From: Sphaerolaimus hirsutus | Taxonomy: Eukaryota; Nematoda; Chromadorea; Monhysterida; Sphaerolaimidae | DNA: 64,000 nt | Assembly (NCBI GenBank): GCA_964036195.1 | Contig: OZ038457.1 | Coordinates: 10,629,147 to 10,693,146, forward strand | Reading direction: 5' to 3' | Shown: positions 53,501 to 55,318 of the stretch, piece after piece | Numbering within the stretch: the first letter of the stretch is position 1 | Layout: each line of letters starts with the position of its first letter | Made by a program: the position numbers and the translations under genes | The notes under the pieces: model-generated | The model's input: only the letters and a program-made list of their open reading frames with translations | What the model was told of the DNA's origin: nothing | Databases searched by the model: none

Positions 53501-55141
53501 CTGAGACGAATGCGGACACACAGTGACAAAGGTGGAAATACGAAAGGGTAGCCGATGAAAAGCGGAAAAACGGCATTTTCCGCCAATACACCCACAGTGT
53601 TGTTAGTGACAGGACGACCACGGGGAACAACTATATATAGTAGATACAAGAATACAATATACAAAACGGTACTACCGTGTAAGCACGCTTGGAATCTGGC
53701 CGTCAGATGGGCGACGGTCAGCTTTTTCCGCTTTGCTGTAAAATAATTGTCAAATTTGCTGTACACAGCACCGAATGCAAAAACTGCTTCTATATGTTTT
53801 CATGTTCTACATGTTGAAAAAAATCCAATTTACTCAAAAAGTGCAACCTAGCTGAGCGCACATTCAAACGATTTCCAACCGCTGCCTTCCATGCGCCGCC
53901 TGGCCGCCTGCTGTCCGTACTCGGCCGCGCCGCTAGCGTAGCCGCCGTACTGTTGCGCGCTGATGAAGGTGACCTTGGCGAAGGTCTTGAAGAAGTACCG
54001 GACGACGATCGCCCACAGGATGAGCACGACCGCGTGCAGGACGTACTCGTGCGGCATGAGTTGGATGATCACCGGGTCCAAGTCTGAACGGACACAGATT
54101 GACACAAATCTACGGATTCAATTCCTACAAAAAATTGTGCAAAAGCAGGTGCCAGTCCCGAGCACTGTAAAGTCTAAAGACAAGTATCATGCCCGAAATT
54201 TCGATGGTCCATTGTGCCTAGGGTGTGAAAAAAATTTTTTTACGGAAAACGGAAAGGTAGAAAATTTTCACTTGACGGAAAACGGAAAGGTAAAAAAAAA
54301 TTTCTGCCGGAAAACGGAAAACGGAAAGGTAAAAAAATTTCACTCAGCGGAAAACGGGAAAACGGAAAGGTAAAAAAATTTCAGCTGCCGGAAAACGGAA
54401 AACCGAAAGGTAAAAAATTTCCTGCGGGAAGGCGGAAACGGAAAACGGAAACGGAAATTTGAGACCCTAATTGTGCCTGCGCACACTAGTTTTCACACGA
54501 AATTTCTAAAACTCACAAATCAGCTTAGAACGCATTTGAGTTTTCTACAATGAGGTGGCCATCAACTACAGTTGACGGAGATAAAAAATAACTCATTGTG
54601 GAAAACTCAAACATTTTCAAAGCTCATTTATGAGTTTTCAGAATTGCGTGTGACAACTAGTGTGCATAGGGCCATTAGTGTGCGCGGCCGCTTTACAGGG
54701 CTCGGGACTGCCTCCATGATCGCACCATGCCCAGGAGTGGTGACGTTGACGCAGGTATCGACGGACGTGCGGCTGCACGCGTCGAGCGTGTGCGCGCAGA
54801 TGTCGTAGCTAGTGTGCACGTCCAAGTCGCGCAGCACCGCCATGCGCTGCTCCGGCGCCAGGCTGTAGGACACCTGCATTTTCGTCCAGCCTCTATATTG
54901 AAATGGGCCGTGGAACGGAGAAAATGCGGCGCTACCTTTGCCAAGTCGCCCGCTGCCGCGTAGCTGAGCACGGTGGCGACGGTGGTGCCGCCGATGGCTG
55001 CCGGAGGCGGCGCGCCCGCACCGATCGTGCCGTTGTGCAGCTGCGGCTGGTCGTGCGCGAACAGCCAGCGCACCGTGACCGACGTGGAGCTCACCGAAGG
55101 GGTGCTCAGCGTGGTCACCGGTGGGGGCGCGGGCGCGCCCG
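14374..55141 (-). CDS. 21-exon host gene, single-pass membrane protein with long tail (family not recognised)
   Basis: Model built from splice sites and phase: exons at 54936-55141, 54726-54873, 53880-54083, 52587-52772, 51675-51754, 51386-51584, 50956-51095, 50687-50807, 48446-48542, 48078-48214, 46226-46473, 45789-45902, 45394-45506, 44973-45126, 44504-44749, 31684-31806, 28064-28472, 24442-24690, 17160-17429, 14639-14732 and 14374-14568. Phases agree at all joins except the exon split at 50.8 kb and the one around the gap. The visible product is about 1240 residues. It contains an FN3-like strand pattern, one hydrophobic helix and a very long low-complexity tail rich in Ser, Pro, Gln and Arg with scattered RRxS-type sites. 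Its architecture could fit KIAA1549-like proteins, but this is only a family to test first. The 5' end is missing. The final exon may end at a TGA (14374-14376) or continue through the GTGAGT at the same place. One intron holds the 11.3-kb retroelement in the same orientation. Confidence 0.8.
14639..14732 (-). CDS. host gene exon 20
   Basis: Acceptor TTTACACAG, donor GTGAGT at 14638; phase 2 in, phase 0 out. Encodes FDVDHGATDGRRLAVATGST and a short Pro-rich end. The following intron is 70 nt. Confidence 0.72.
14970..15450. mobile_element. MITE family A, copy 1
   Basis: Inverted termini ACCGTAATTTCCTCGAAAT and ATTTCGAGGAAATACGGT on TA, with long C and G homopolymer tracts inside each end. Nearly the reverse complement of the copy at 21926-22383 over its whole length. 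Confidence 0.85.
15667..15865. mobile_element. MITE family B, copy 1
   Basis: Starts TACCGTATTTCTTCTAATAG and ends with the reverse complement on TA. The interior repeats GCCGTTCTATTGGAGG several times. Confidence 0.8.
15866..17159. other. intron DNA without further genes
   Basis: AT-rich intron sequence. A hairpin at 16733-16785 pairs GATTGACTTA with TAAGTCAATC; a related hairpin carrying GTAGTAGTTGAT lies at 51793-51826. Nothing else recognised. Confidence 0.5.
17160..17429 (-). CDS. host gene exon 19
   Basis: Acceptor AGCTGCACAG, donor GTGCGA at 17159; phase 2 in and out. Encodes a His/Cys-bearing segment (RATCALCNQSIATRGRRQS, HPHHQLAGHLFYYQ) and a Thr/Pro-rich end. The CxxC and clustered histidines might bind metal, but spacing does not match a finger I know. 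Confidence 0.72.
17944..18135. mobile_element. partial family A-like element
   Basis: Begins ACCGTGTTTCCCCGAATTAT, followed by C-tracts and a segment shared, in reverse complement, with 22485-22650. One-sided or degraded. Confidence 0.5.
18162..18973. mobile_element. hAT-like MITE family C, copy 1 (GCGTAA motif)
   Basis: Ends CAGAGTTG and CAACTCTG, flanked by the exact 8-bp duplication GTACCTAC. Both subterminal regions carry arrays of GCGTAA on the same strand and the phrase AAATACC/GGTATTT. A B-family MITE is nested at 18425-18544. Confidence 0.9.
18425..18544. mobile_element. MITE family B, copy 2 (nested)
   Basis: TACCGAATTTCTTCTAATAG start, matching inverted end, TA target. Inserted in the C copy around it. 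Confidence 0.75.
18974..20008. other. intron DNA, A-like remnant only
   Basis: AT-rich. A degraded A-type arm with C-tracts lies at about 19650-19770. No gene seen. Confidence 0.5.
20009..20897. mobile_element. hAT-like MITE family C, copy 2 (ACGTAA motif)
   Basis: Ends CAGAGTTG and CAACTCTG with exact 8-bp duplication GTACACTG (20001-20008, 20898-20905). Same layout as copy 1 but the repeated hexamer is ACGTAA at both ends. An F-family element is nested at about 20217-20396. Confidence 0.9.
20217..20396. mobile_element. MITE family F, copy 1 (nested)
   Basis: Inverted ends of the CCCAGACCCTGTAAAATG type, here CACTCCGAGACCCTATAAAA on the left. Internal short repeats of the form TGTAAAATGTCAAATG. 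Lies in the C copy. Confidence 0.75.
20898..21925. other. intron DNA with a GGTA microsatellite
   Basis: AT-rich, no gene seen. A TAGG/GGTA microsatellite lies at about 21662-21688 and a one-sided G-family end near 21430. Confidence 0.5.
21926..22383. mobile_element. MITE family A, copy 2 (inverted partner of copy 1)
   Basis: Starts TACCGTATTTCCTCGAAATA, ends with its reverse complement on TA. The whole copy matches copy 1 in the opposite orientation, including the unique interior, so the two flank 15.4-21.9 kb as an inverted pair. Confidence 0.85.
22801..23246. mobile_element. foldback element K
   Basis: A palindrome of about 446 bp: TGCTGCGATTACAGCTCGGG at the left is mirrored at the right, and pairing continues with few mismatches almost to the centre. 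Each arm carries repeated TTTTACGCCC-type motifs. Confidence 0.8.
23640..23765. mobile_element. MITE family B, copy 3 (degraded)
   Basis: Starts TACCGTATTTCTTCTAATAG; several AGAACGGC units follow; the right end is decayed. Confidence 0.6.
24097..24335. mobile_element. foldback MITE family E
   Basis: Arms AATTGAGAAGTGAGAAGTAA and reverse complement; interior of repeated AGAAGTGA and GGCAAATG motifs. A decayed relative is at about 47533-47660. It ends 107 bp past the donor of exon 18. Confidence 0.7.
24442..24690 (-). CDS. host gene exon 18
   Basis: Acceptor AATTCACCAG, donor GTGCGA at 24441; phase 2 in and out. Encodes RQLSPPTSPHAWVQRRYSGD followed by QLEAARRRVGRLHLG, one of the few tail segments that looks like a structured helix, then a Ser/Pro-rich end. 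Confidence 0.8.
24902..25472. mobile_element. hAT-like MITE family D, copy 1 (CGGAAA motif)
   Basis: Ends TAGGGTGTCAAC and GTTGACACCCTA, exact 8-bp duplication ACAGCGAT (24894-24901, 25473-25480). The body is almost wholly runs of GGAAAACGGAAACGG, so the hexamer AAACGG is repeated throughout. Confidence 0.9.
25565..25717. mobile_element. MITE family G, copy 1
   Basis: Imperfect palindrome with ends ACACACTAATTTAC and GTAAACTAGTGTGT. A second small element with inverted ends CTAGTGATGGAA abuts it at 25716-25913. Confidence 0.6.
25716..25913. mobile_element. small inverted-repeat element H
   Basis: Left CTAGTGATGGAA and right TTCCATCACTAG with repeated GGCGCC-type motifs between (GGGCGCC, GGCACC). 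No coding potential. Confidence 0.6.
26342..27038. mobile_element. hAT-like MITE family C, copy 3 (GTACGC motif)
   Basis: Ends CAAAGTTG and CAACTCTG with exact 8-bp duplication GACCAGTG. The left arm carries GTACGC repeats; the right arm has decayed to AGTA-like repeats. A G-family palindrome is nested at 26547-26708. Confidence 0.82.
26547..26708. mobile_element. MITE family G, copy 2 (nested)
   Basis: Palindrome with ends GCACACGCTAGTTGACA and its complement; arms pair almost to the centre. Confidence 0.7.
27047..28063. other. intron DNA without further genes
   Basis: AT-rich. A G-type end, GCTGCGCACACTTGTA, lies near 27428. I see nothing else. Confidence 0.5.
28064..28472 (-). CDS. host gene exon 17, interrupted by the assembly gap
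   Basis: Starts after GAACAAG (phase 0), runs into the 200-N gap and ends at the strong donor GTAGGT (28063) with phase 2. Readable parts encode GGDRDGHRRRSPLRRG and, below the gap, ADVLFVTPVELRRRRYRTPS. True length is unknown; the frame across the gap cannot be checked. Confidence 0.6.
28201..28400. other. assembly gap (200 N)
   Basis: A run of exactly 200 undetermined bases inside a GC-rich exon. The round number suggests a placeholder length. Confidence 0.99.
28473..29100. other. intron DNA without features
   Basis: AT-rich; no inverted repeats or coding signal recognised. Confidence 0.5.
29101..30781. mobile_element. hAT-like MITE family C, copy 4 (AGTGTA motif)
   Basis: Ends CAGAGTTG and CAACTCTG, flanks GTACTAGG and CTACTAGG (7 of 8 match). 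Orientation is opposite to copies 1 and 2. Both ends carry TACACT arrays (AGTGTA on the other strand). It is long because element L is nested inside. Confidence 0.85.
29308..30224. mobile_element. nested long-inverted-repeat element L
   Basis: Arms of about 270 bp start GGTCGGGCTGAAAAGTCCCC and are mirrored at the right end, on a TA target. The middle, about 350 bp, has no transposase. TA target and arm length suit a Tc1/mariner-type non-autonomous element. Confidence 0.75.
30790..31683. other. intron DNA with degraded A and B ends
   Basis: One-sided B-like start at about 30943 and A-like CGAGGGGGG/TTCGAATAAA stretches at 31155-31440. No gene seen. Confidence 0.5.
31684..31806 (-). CDS. host gene exon 16
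   Basis: Acceptor CTTATGCAG, donor GTGATT at 31683, exactly 41 codons in phase 0. Encodes ALQQNDLSRQLDAAPAPAAG and a Pro/Gln segment. Confidence 0.75.
31861..32095. repeat. 235-bp target-site duplication, left copy
   Basis: Identical at all 235 positions to 43391-43625. It is MITE-I sequence, so the repeat is duplicated target rather than part of the insert. Confidence 0.93.
32488..32768 (+). CDS. opposite-strand gene in the retroelement, exon 1
   Basis: First exon of a three-exon gene read against the retroelement's own direction. ATG at 32488; ends CATTCGAG|GTGAGA with two bases of a codon left over. Encodes a basic, beta-rich-looking sequence (for example RIVEVYGRNVDLVSKATMPA). Joined exons total 618 nt, exactly 206 codons with stop. 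No family recognised. The intron (32769-32863, 95 nt) contains stops, so coding without splicing is not possible. Confidence 0.7.
32864..32978 (+). CDS. opposite-strand gene in the retroelement, exon 2
   Basis: Acceptor TTCCTCAG, donor GTGGAT at 32979, phase 2 in and phase 0 out. Encodes YEAVSKVDDVTINVKSWTFP and continues to LAENFQ. The frame is clear from codon composition. Confidence 0.7.
33064..33285 (+). CDS. opposite-strand gene in the retroelement, exon 3
   Basis: Acceptor TTCTATCCAG, phase 0, 73 codons then TAG. Encodes a Thr/Ser-rich C-terminus with several cysteines (for example SQCPTNQDVQCTKLMSSEHW). A second frame is also open for 39 codons, but only this one fits the phase. Confidence 0.62.
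   Translation, partial: TMTLHTTPTDNMLVEDGTIPAQESQCPTNQDVQCTKLMSSEHWSLNGSLYGTTLSRATASCKRGMIEVELSAN
33420..33490. repeat. threefold AAAGATGGCG repeat
   Basis: AAAGATGGCGCCC, AAAGATGGCGTCC and AAAGATGGCGTCC occur at about 20-nt spacing between the two convergent genes of the retroelement. Confidence 0.7.
33690..43346 (-). CDS. giant non-LTR retroelement polyprotein (SGNH-like, endonuclease, RT)
   Basis: Open for 3218 codons from the first Met inside the insert (an earlier in-frame Met lies in the duplicated target and is ignored). Approximate residues from that Met: 1-1370 unknown; about 1375-1430 RGG-rich, likely RNA-binding; 1790-2000 SGNH-hydrolase-like with GDS at 1799 and DGIH at 1986; 2140-2380 APE-type endonuclease with YQNARS, ET, GDFNGHIG near 2288 and SDHH near 2373; 2500-2900 reverse transcriptase with FADD at 2832-2835; a C-x2-C...H-x4-C knuckle near 3145. 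Key residues are intact. Esterase domains are known in ORF1 proteins of CR1-like LINEs, which supports the SGNH call. Normal LINEs keep ORF1 and ORF2 separate and much shorter. At least twelve AT-rich GT...AG segments lie in the N-terminal 1700 residues yet remain open. Confidence 0.88.
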   Translation of the reverse strand: MSARALRASTIAAAQNTTAKQSAQSKKVAKVTVAARNRSASQNLTTPAAKPKNSALPQFRNSDRSKVDSTVGEYTFTLVAFHSRGVKIERYDIVKTWRTLERLHYAPSTGKHLHNINILQILTTLTLSIYENHHSNKYNSYIHSSWSPTFHSDSNLENEKSDPVAPTTATDAMPLNTVDPDVGKLTTVNAQILSANLERGQTQDAQNSKESHDAAPVNLDDSSDNDQNVDNVDEPYVNYGIGFDPTKYGGYYAGHQGHLKLDSGVVVRTDFGNSKKMISFAQAKGYRGLPFRYMYRFIGYDSQYLDMKIDCISYIHLKNSLIDRISIYSYLSDMLLYGTYPAFTGCDATGSFVSWEPVTVHASAGHLMAGTQLHPYELAGSLEDKLLENPTLTPNSQDVAYLVHLIRDLEEGRRRQGDYLQRVSNRCIRIDVAMLHGFLKKSTLVKNTFEKLANYDTDSTDTYMVNSCDKLACTAYIFYYTINHIFEKRVFKKEKYAEKISTEISIECRHIIISIVYIDAGTPMQLLLYSLQLEIQVASAMGQLDARSKEEFATETRKISARLETLETEVRKLHEVSNGSTMNLGTTTASIGIGLVKCRKTQFKHLHMVSYQSETSPIHMKMPIIELSSNLFYLPMSAYYTSQYIHVNSKTQTDKKTDDCLANIRLRLMALERGKIHNISNTAEVPGSSKRKQMSNEPASTVVRSAKCPRTIQAMAEVSFAFFYGYGSRMYTQWGLILAYLPDTQDVLSMIRLKNLIKNCNRQNNVNGLLLITCKPYIQATIYTSMSQMEKSQPASKIDKGGASSSNTSVQDVVICFDDPTDPFGGYYNWKVRYDGAMFDCILTALIYVSQHICFTIHEYNMAPCQKGTNYVPSLRYSLECKTSMKQKITSLRLKNIFARIQILSVNRHLLVKPKHLLLKCKHGENYTYLHLPTQAEAKACGSQILASTAINLHQLFAVTDGLQWDAGFHEFSRCAKRIAGNIGRYVKEQNVDIGTVWFKPGNGRTTGSGRLYETVSDAKKTFAYTALLVILQNAAENNVGLRWVTFLNHSIVNRARRVTKRTIRWQYILGTVYTSKIPIKYDISYDTYANVQHISLIFNSKYENLTLTLKSSHSNPTSLRQLLWATGHDEVEGGWIITNREIRCAGEAPNYGWKGAMMSGYNKGRLEVGLTVIFTPADPPCYPQILKIREENIYAKIRRLKTCLGLLFTDTHLSYTLFHTRSHFHGRSLDNNNIHIPPQCTATTADGPHYLAPYMNLYGEALMEIRETLTEETVFSKRMDDGSLEYVPDMGSFGKFQKEKQFCAMDFGNLYARTQANLLPPQWYIQKVGMYSIQLSSYINEFRKSIDTKLHICDNNCPTDKIYTTSMHAQKRNDAELRKGLSGPGGARGGRGGQRNDDTGGQRGRQQNQRGRDFNSRGRGNGSQNRNLSRGGNSYKGWLIKCGIVVILLINTFLLKTCHTERGAYGGSRQNRTAHQQTQEDLRTMQEPLIDTDPYWEGEFPGLPNNGTYNVNYETNLTLIQFLDTPKIFTLYVETFSTTLTLYNIKIQTYKFNVFSTDFIPIEKVCLFTANVPRGPDVQMATVVRQGRQQRMQQPNFGCDEPMIDSVPGKFIRTHSQPFGTVPTFNVIPLHIIIYIGGQSSTNAPKPQRTAAIDGTYAGHAQASAAAGLRFVKRTTNPPPTNQVRAMGHTGMIRHVPKGMRLSHLAPITAARCAKTLASFVKSGAKNPETAIFTEKQFGYKKMSPLEILRNLHISCDMGPKISYRDSDSNPAFRNHCSKIGVDYDNAYEYFYTVLIAGDSCAHSIQLMLSADCASHKLPVTVHSTKSMFSGKCLPTICAALADVQFETCYDAVIIRCVLDACDADQYFTENFSATCVDDFFIAGVFKCIKAVLVSTGLKLQPKGKFILSLIGPTMNRHLKNGWSRLLCADTLLFFSKLENALIDLANKDLANVTILPLIKFVREEHAECNCDDSIDLFLRLMARDGIHTAEFGNMVICELIRRELVKMSVDSIATMDIAIIHRKHAGHKLPRDGHEQNTRCADADSTLCPPISSGLIDNALRRLNRFIFNVITFGSKPAFQNFMWMINIVYVLWYTSKTGNWLHSWTFFCTFFLTIDPINAISNECADTCVDQFMVANTMSLPITLLYQNARSLRWKGEELFAAVKNVSADIMFFVETHFRCATDAIRVPGYNAIHTFKTDVKTGGISIYVKDNIPYKSLSFQNVSNLVGISIDTKLQTYNFLTCYLENNSKSKKSVQIQDKNEALLKEMGETLLHHSNYGQKTLIIGDFNGHIGNDDLGLPNNHSDININGKLIRDWMAEYGPTLVNSVFSDIWTFEHTNCQTVIDYCFTNFGHDDINGYIDNSGTKCPLLSDHHAIILNLDGSLDIKKRIKQDRKPKGLEWEEYCKSLQHKSVETYEEVVSEIHAASNAATKDRKIFAKNVSVPHTIQKLHRNIAKTRRKIRIGYSTELGDELKRLKNALKKEKRLLYICSNEKHIENVMQQKGKEMKDIYKHINKNWHSERVVTTIKTSDGKQIETTTEMNKEMTKVWDNIMTKNPGSPTTYTVHDQKFDQDDIDAITQDFTLQEVDAAIKQLKQNKSPGTTGIHHEHLKFLTENIRSYLVQLYNSWLHGSVIPTDAVLCKLVLLHKKGDKANMQNYRTIGISCNIKKLYMILLNNKLMFLLEKANSFTELQGGFRPNRRTCDNVQIINTCHAYAKANGSSFYTCFVDAVKAFDRVDREKLWAKMSNMGLPSLLTNAVKNAYSNIKVKMTYGDYISDEMDYPIGVAQGCALSPTLYAIYMHDLATELLNTSYGAKIDRGLPKIPGLFFADDICILSNTENELQMLMKTFTDWAWKWNVSINQEKSAVIRWGTPRHNIKWKLGYNANKEIGYIKEIDEIKYLGVLISNTKTPFKKHMETCYNKMLKNSSLAILSAQKTTKPLLYGKTAWKSYVESGSMYGLEVTGCNKGILTKMDKLYLRTMKRCCRLPQSASGDSLLLDLGGELPSDRFRQMTITFTNYGNSLPTDRLLKTAMISDAKLQDNIRLRKENISTLSSRMNSCCTDISLPVSIARALTKTNVKLACRHHRISSSKKTVTNQKVCTIRNDIGEQMHPGGVHFNHLAWFAARHNALRHHNGTNSKTCSKCTILGLKVICDQDHILYNCSALEQYRHTIMELKCVSQCASRNDWLSKWICPAHRKAVDKLIIEGMKNYSV
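36930..38434 (-). other. SGNH-hydrolase-like domain region
   Basis: Within the giant frame, GDS codons at 37944-37952 and DGIH codons at 37380-37391 are 187 residues apart, the usual spacing of blocks I and V in SGNH/GDSL hydrolases. This is the longest stretch in the N-terminal part without an intron-like segment. Substrate unknown; LINE esterase domains are thought to act on lipids or membranes. Confidence 0.65.
38435..43132 (-). other. intron-like in-frame segments of the giant ORF
   Basis: Candidate GT...AG segments (plus-strand limits, length): 42890-43132 (243), 42314-42493 (180), 41751-42080 (330), 41391-41561 (171), 40983-41195 (213), 40542-40802 (261), 39985-40218 (234), 39627-39842 (216), 39234-39362 (129), 38963-39034 (72), 38636-38824 (189), 38435-38518 (84). 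Some borders are strong, for example GTGAGT...TTTTCACTCAG and GTAAGT...CCCACTCAG. Others had alternatives and I chose phase-compatible pairs, so multiples of three are partly built in. The lack of any stop is not. Confidence 0.65.
43391..43625. repeat. 235-bp target-site duplication, right copy
   Basis: Identical partner of 31861-32095, directly abutting the 5' end of the retroelement at 43390. Confidence 0.93.
43689..43895. mobile_element. MITE family G, copy 3
   Basis: Palindrome with GCACACGCTAGTTTA at the left and TAAACTAGCGTGTGC at the right; closely similar to the copy at 55319-55520. Nested in MITE I. Confidence 0.75.
44504..44749 (-). CDS. host gene exon 15
   Basis: Acceptor TATTCGCAG, donor GTTTGT at 44503, phase 0 in and out (82 codons). 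Pro/Ala-rich first half, then Gln/His/Glu-rich (for example QLQPTPPQHHESVESFHTAL). An A-family MITE ends 22 bp upstream of the acceptor. The intron that follows, 31807-44503, holds MITE I and the 11.3-kb retroelement. Confidence 0.78.
44772..44902. mobile_element. MITE family A, short copy next to exon 15
   Basis: Ends TACCGTTTTTCCTCGGGTAT and ATTTCGAGGAAATACGGTA. It stops 22 bp upstream of the exon 15 acceptor, so it may contribute to the branch-point region. Confidence 0.65.
44973..45126 (-). CDS. host gene exon 14
   Basis: Acceptor CCCCAGTCAG, donor GTAAAT at 44972; phase 2 in, phase 0 out. Encodes STMAVHVPASAMPQRANQQS and a Pro/His-rich end. Confidence 0.75.
45394..45506 (-). CDS. host gene exon 13
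   Basis: Acceptor GACTTCTAG, donor GTGTTG at 45393; phase 0 in, phase 2 out. All three frames are open because of GC content; the frame was chosen from the flanking phases, giving an Ala/Arg-rich segment. Lower certainty than its neighbours. Confidence 0.5.
45789..45902 (-). CDS. host gene exon 12
   Basis: Acceptor CATTCGCCAG, phase 0. Encodes SSMLLGKATHDVRRTRTTPP. Two donors are possible (GTGGTA, or GTACAC at 45788); only the latter keeps phase with the next exon. Confidence 0.68.
46226..46473 (-). CDS. host gene exon 11
   Basis: Acceptor ATTTCTGCAG, donor GTGAGG at 46225; phase 1 in, phase 0 out. Encodes a small-residue-rich stretch (for example GAPVAGASVIGSNMAMSVSM) followed by the basic RRARHDRLSVYRSSSTKRK. 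The hydrophobicity is modest, so I do not call a second membrane helix. Confidence 0.8.
46708..47212. mobile_element. hAT-like MITE family C, copy 5 (ACGTAA motif)
   Basis: Ends CAGAGTTG and CAACTCTG, exact 8-bp duplication AAAATCAA. Both arms carry ACGTAA arrays, as in copy 2. The shortest, uninterrupted copy (505 bp). Confidence 0.9.
48078..48214 (-). CDS. host gene exon 10, 3' side of the F2 introner
   Basis: Acceptor CTGCCCCCAG lies in the right-hand target duplication; the first base completes the codon left open by exon 9. Encodes RRDSGADTPPAVPLPRLG and ends at donor GTATGT (48077). With this pair of sites the insertion adds exactly six codons and keeps the frame. Confidence 0.78.
48215..48445 (-). 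other. intron created by an F-family element (introner)
   Basis: Donor CCT|GTAAAATG lies in one inverted repeat of the F element; acceptor CTGCCCCCAG lies at the other end, finishing in the duplicated target GGCGCCTGG. Removing 231 nt joins STRRQSQT-L-RRDSG in frame; without the insertion the exon would read STRRRDSG. The net gain is six codons. Confidence 0.78.
48219..48458. mobile_element. MITE family F, copy 2, inside a coding exon
   Basis: 240 bp between two copies of GGCGCCTGG (48210-48218 and 48459-48467). Ends CCCAGACGCTGTAAAATG and CATTTTACAGGGTCTGGG. The interior repeats TGTAAAATGTCAAATG-like units. Confidence 0.88.
48446..48542 (-). CDS. host gene exon 9, 5' side of the F2 introner
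   Basis: Acceptor GTCGTGTAG, phase 1 in. Encodes RSELLLDASESKAGAP and continues through STRR into 13 bases contributed by the F element, ending at donor CCT|GTAAAATG (48445) with phase 2. Confidence 0.78.
48935..49256. mobile_element. inverted-repeat element N
   Basis: Left CGCTTGGCATGTAACCCG is mirrored at 49239-49256, with pairing over about 30 bp. A shorter TTGGCATGTAGACCCG copy follows the left end. A 143-codon open frame crosses this region but has no protein-like features. Confidence 0.6.
49257..49884. other. intron DNA without features
   Basis: AT-rich; nothing recognised. Confidence 0.5.
49885..50318. mobile_element. MITE family A, copy with TTACCTCG ends
   Basis: Ends TACCGTATTACCTCGAATTA and GGGGTATTTCGAGGTAATAC on TA, C-tracts inside. 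The interior is distantly related to copies 1 and 2. Confidence 0.8.
50687..50807 (-). CDS. host gene exon 8, 3' half of the split exon
   Basis: Encodes VVEAWRKTTDEPGMLRR and a Pro-rich stretch, and ends at donor GTGAGT (50686) with phase 1, matching exon 9. The start is uncertain: the F element's expected acceptor TTTACAG reads TTTACGG in this assembly, and using that position would also shift the frame. Confidence 0.65.
50797..50969. mobile_element. MITE family F, copy 3, inside a coding exon
   Basis: 173 bp with ends CAGTCCCAGACC and GGTCTGGGAATG. It splits the reading frame between LLVP and VVEAWRK. Flanks CTGGTGCC and CTGGGCTC match at 5 of 8 positions on the minus strand, so it is older than copy 2. 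One splice-site base is changed (see findings). Confidence 0.8.
50956..51095 (-). CDS. host gene exon 7, 5' half of an exon split by an F element
   Basis: Acceptor AACCGCAG; phase 1 in. Encodes RQFSFADVAANALQQHRRW and SANELLVP. The last bases come from the end of an F-family insertion, whose inverted repeat supplies the donor CCT|GTAAAG at 50955. If the insertion is removed, the frame continues LLVP-VVEAWRK into the next piece. Confidence 0.72.
51247..51373. mobile_element. MITE family A, short degraded copy
   Basis: Ends GCATTTCCTCGAAGTATCCC and the inverted GGGGTATTCCGAAGAAATAC. Lies in the short intron between exons 6 and 7. Confidence 0.65.
51386..51584 (-). CDS. host gene exon 6
   Basis: Acceptor AACTCGCAG, donor GTAAAG at 51385; phase 0 in, phase 1 out. 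Encodes a Ser/Gln/Asn-rich tail segment (for example AELFSTGQRPRSSSGSAAN). A 127-bp A-family element lies immediately past the donor (51247-51373). Confidence 0.75.
51675..51754 (-). CDS. host gene exon 5
   Basis: Short 80-nt exon. Acceptor TTTGTGCAG, donor GTTTAT at 51674; phase 1 in, phase 0 out. Supported mainly by frame continuity between its neighbours. Confidence 0.65.
51770..52586. other. intron DNA with one hairpin
   Basis: Hairpin 51793-51826 pairs GTAGTAGTTGAT with ATCAACTACTAC around a short loop. Otherwise AT-rich with no gene. Confidence 0.5.
52587..52772 (-). CDS. host gene exon 4 (cytoplasmic tail)
   Basis: Acceptor GGCTTTCAG, donor GTTTTT at 52586, phase 1 in and out. Basic Ser-rich sequence including RRRASRNSVSMSHYGRS, with likely basophilic kinase sites. 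Confidence 0.8.
52941..53267. mobile_element. MITE family B, copy 4
   Basis: Starts TACCGTATTTCTTCTAATAG and ends TATTAGAACAAATATGGTA. Contains repeated CCGTTCTATTGGAGG units. Confidence 0.75.
53268..53879. other. intron DNA without features
   Basis: No inverted repeat or coding signal recognised. Confidence 0.5.
53880..54083 (-). CDS. host gene exon 3 (membrane helix)
   Basis: Acceptor TGTGTCCGTTCAG; donor GTTGGA at 53879 (weak); phase 1 in and out. Encodes a hydrophobic stretch, YVLHAVVLILWAIVVRYFF, followed by basic residues, consistent with one transmembrane helix and the start of the cytoplasmic tail. Confidence 0.8.
54219..54469. mobile_element. hAT-like MITE family D, copy 2 (nested)
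   Basis: Ends TAGGGTGTG and GAGACCCTA, exact 8-bp duplication ATTGTGCC (54211-54218, 54470-54477). Body of GGAAAACGGAAAGGT repeats. Confidence 0.88.
54478..54673. mobile_element. MITE family G, copy 4 (nested)
   Basis: Ends GCGCACACTAGTTTTCA and AACTAGTGTGCATAGGGCC; imperfect palindrome. Confidence 0.65.
54726..54873 (-). CDS. host gene exon 2 (end of FN3-like domain)
   Basis: Acceptor AAAATGCAG, phase 0 in. Translation includes DLDVHTSYDICAHTLDACS, which matches the late-strand tyrosine pattern of FN3 domains, with several cysteines. The donor GTGCGA at 54725 leaves phase 1, as the next exon requires. An F-family element begins 15 bp inside this intron. Confidence 0.75.
54936..55141 (-). 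CDS. host gene exon 1 of the model (ectodomain, FN3-like start)
   Basis: Acceptor TCGCAG before 55141 and donor GTAGCG at 54935. It enters in phase 1 and leaves in phase 0. Translation contains SVSSTSVTVRWLFAHDQPQ and an NGT sequon, resembling the first strands of a fibronectin type III fold. The intron that follows is only 61 nt. Exons further upstream must exist but were not found. Confidence 0.72.
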
Positions 55142-55318
55142 CTGCGACGGGGCGCGGTTTTGCGAATGAGAGCACACACAACCATCGGACACAATAGAGC
55201 AGACTAACCACAAATGCTCGCTAGCATAGCTCAGCTAGATTACACTGCATGTATTTGAGTTTTTTTAGTGATGTAAAAATAACAACGGTCAGGTCAACTT
55301 GATTCATTTTTGTCATAT

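Larger units (their letters stand above)
54153..54710. mobile_element. MITE family F, copy 4, with two nested elements
   Basis: Ends CAGTCCCGAGCACTGTAAAG and CTTTACAGGGCTCGGGACTG. A D copy (54219-54469) and a G copy (54478-54673) are nested within. The right end lies 15 bp from the donor of exon 2. Confidence 0.85.
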
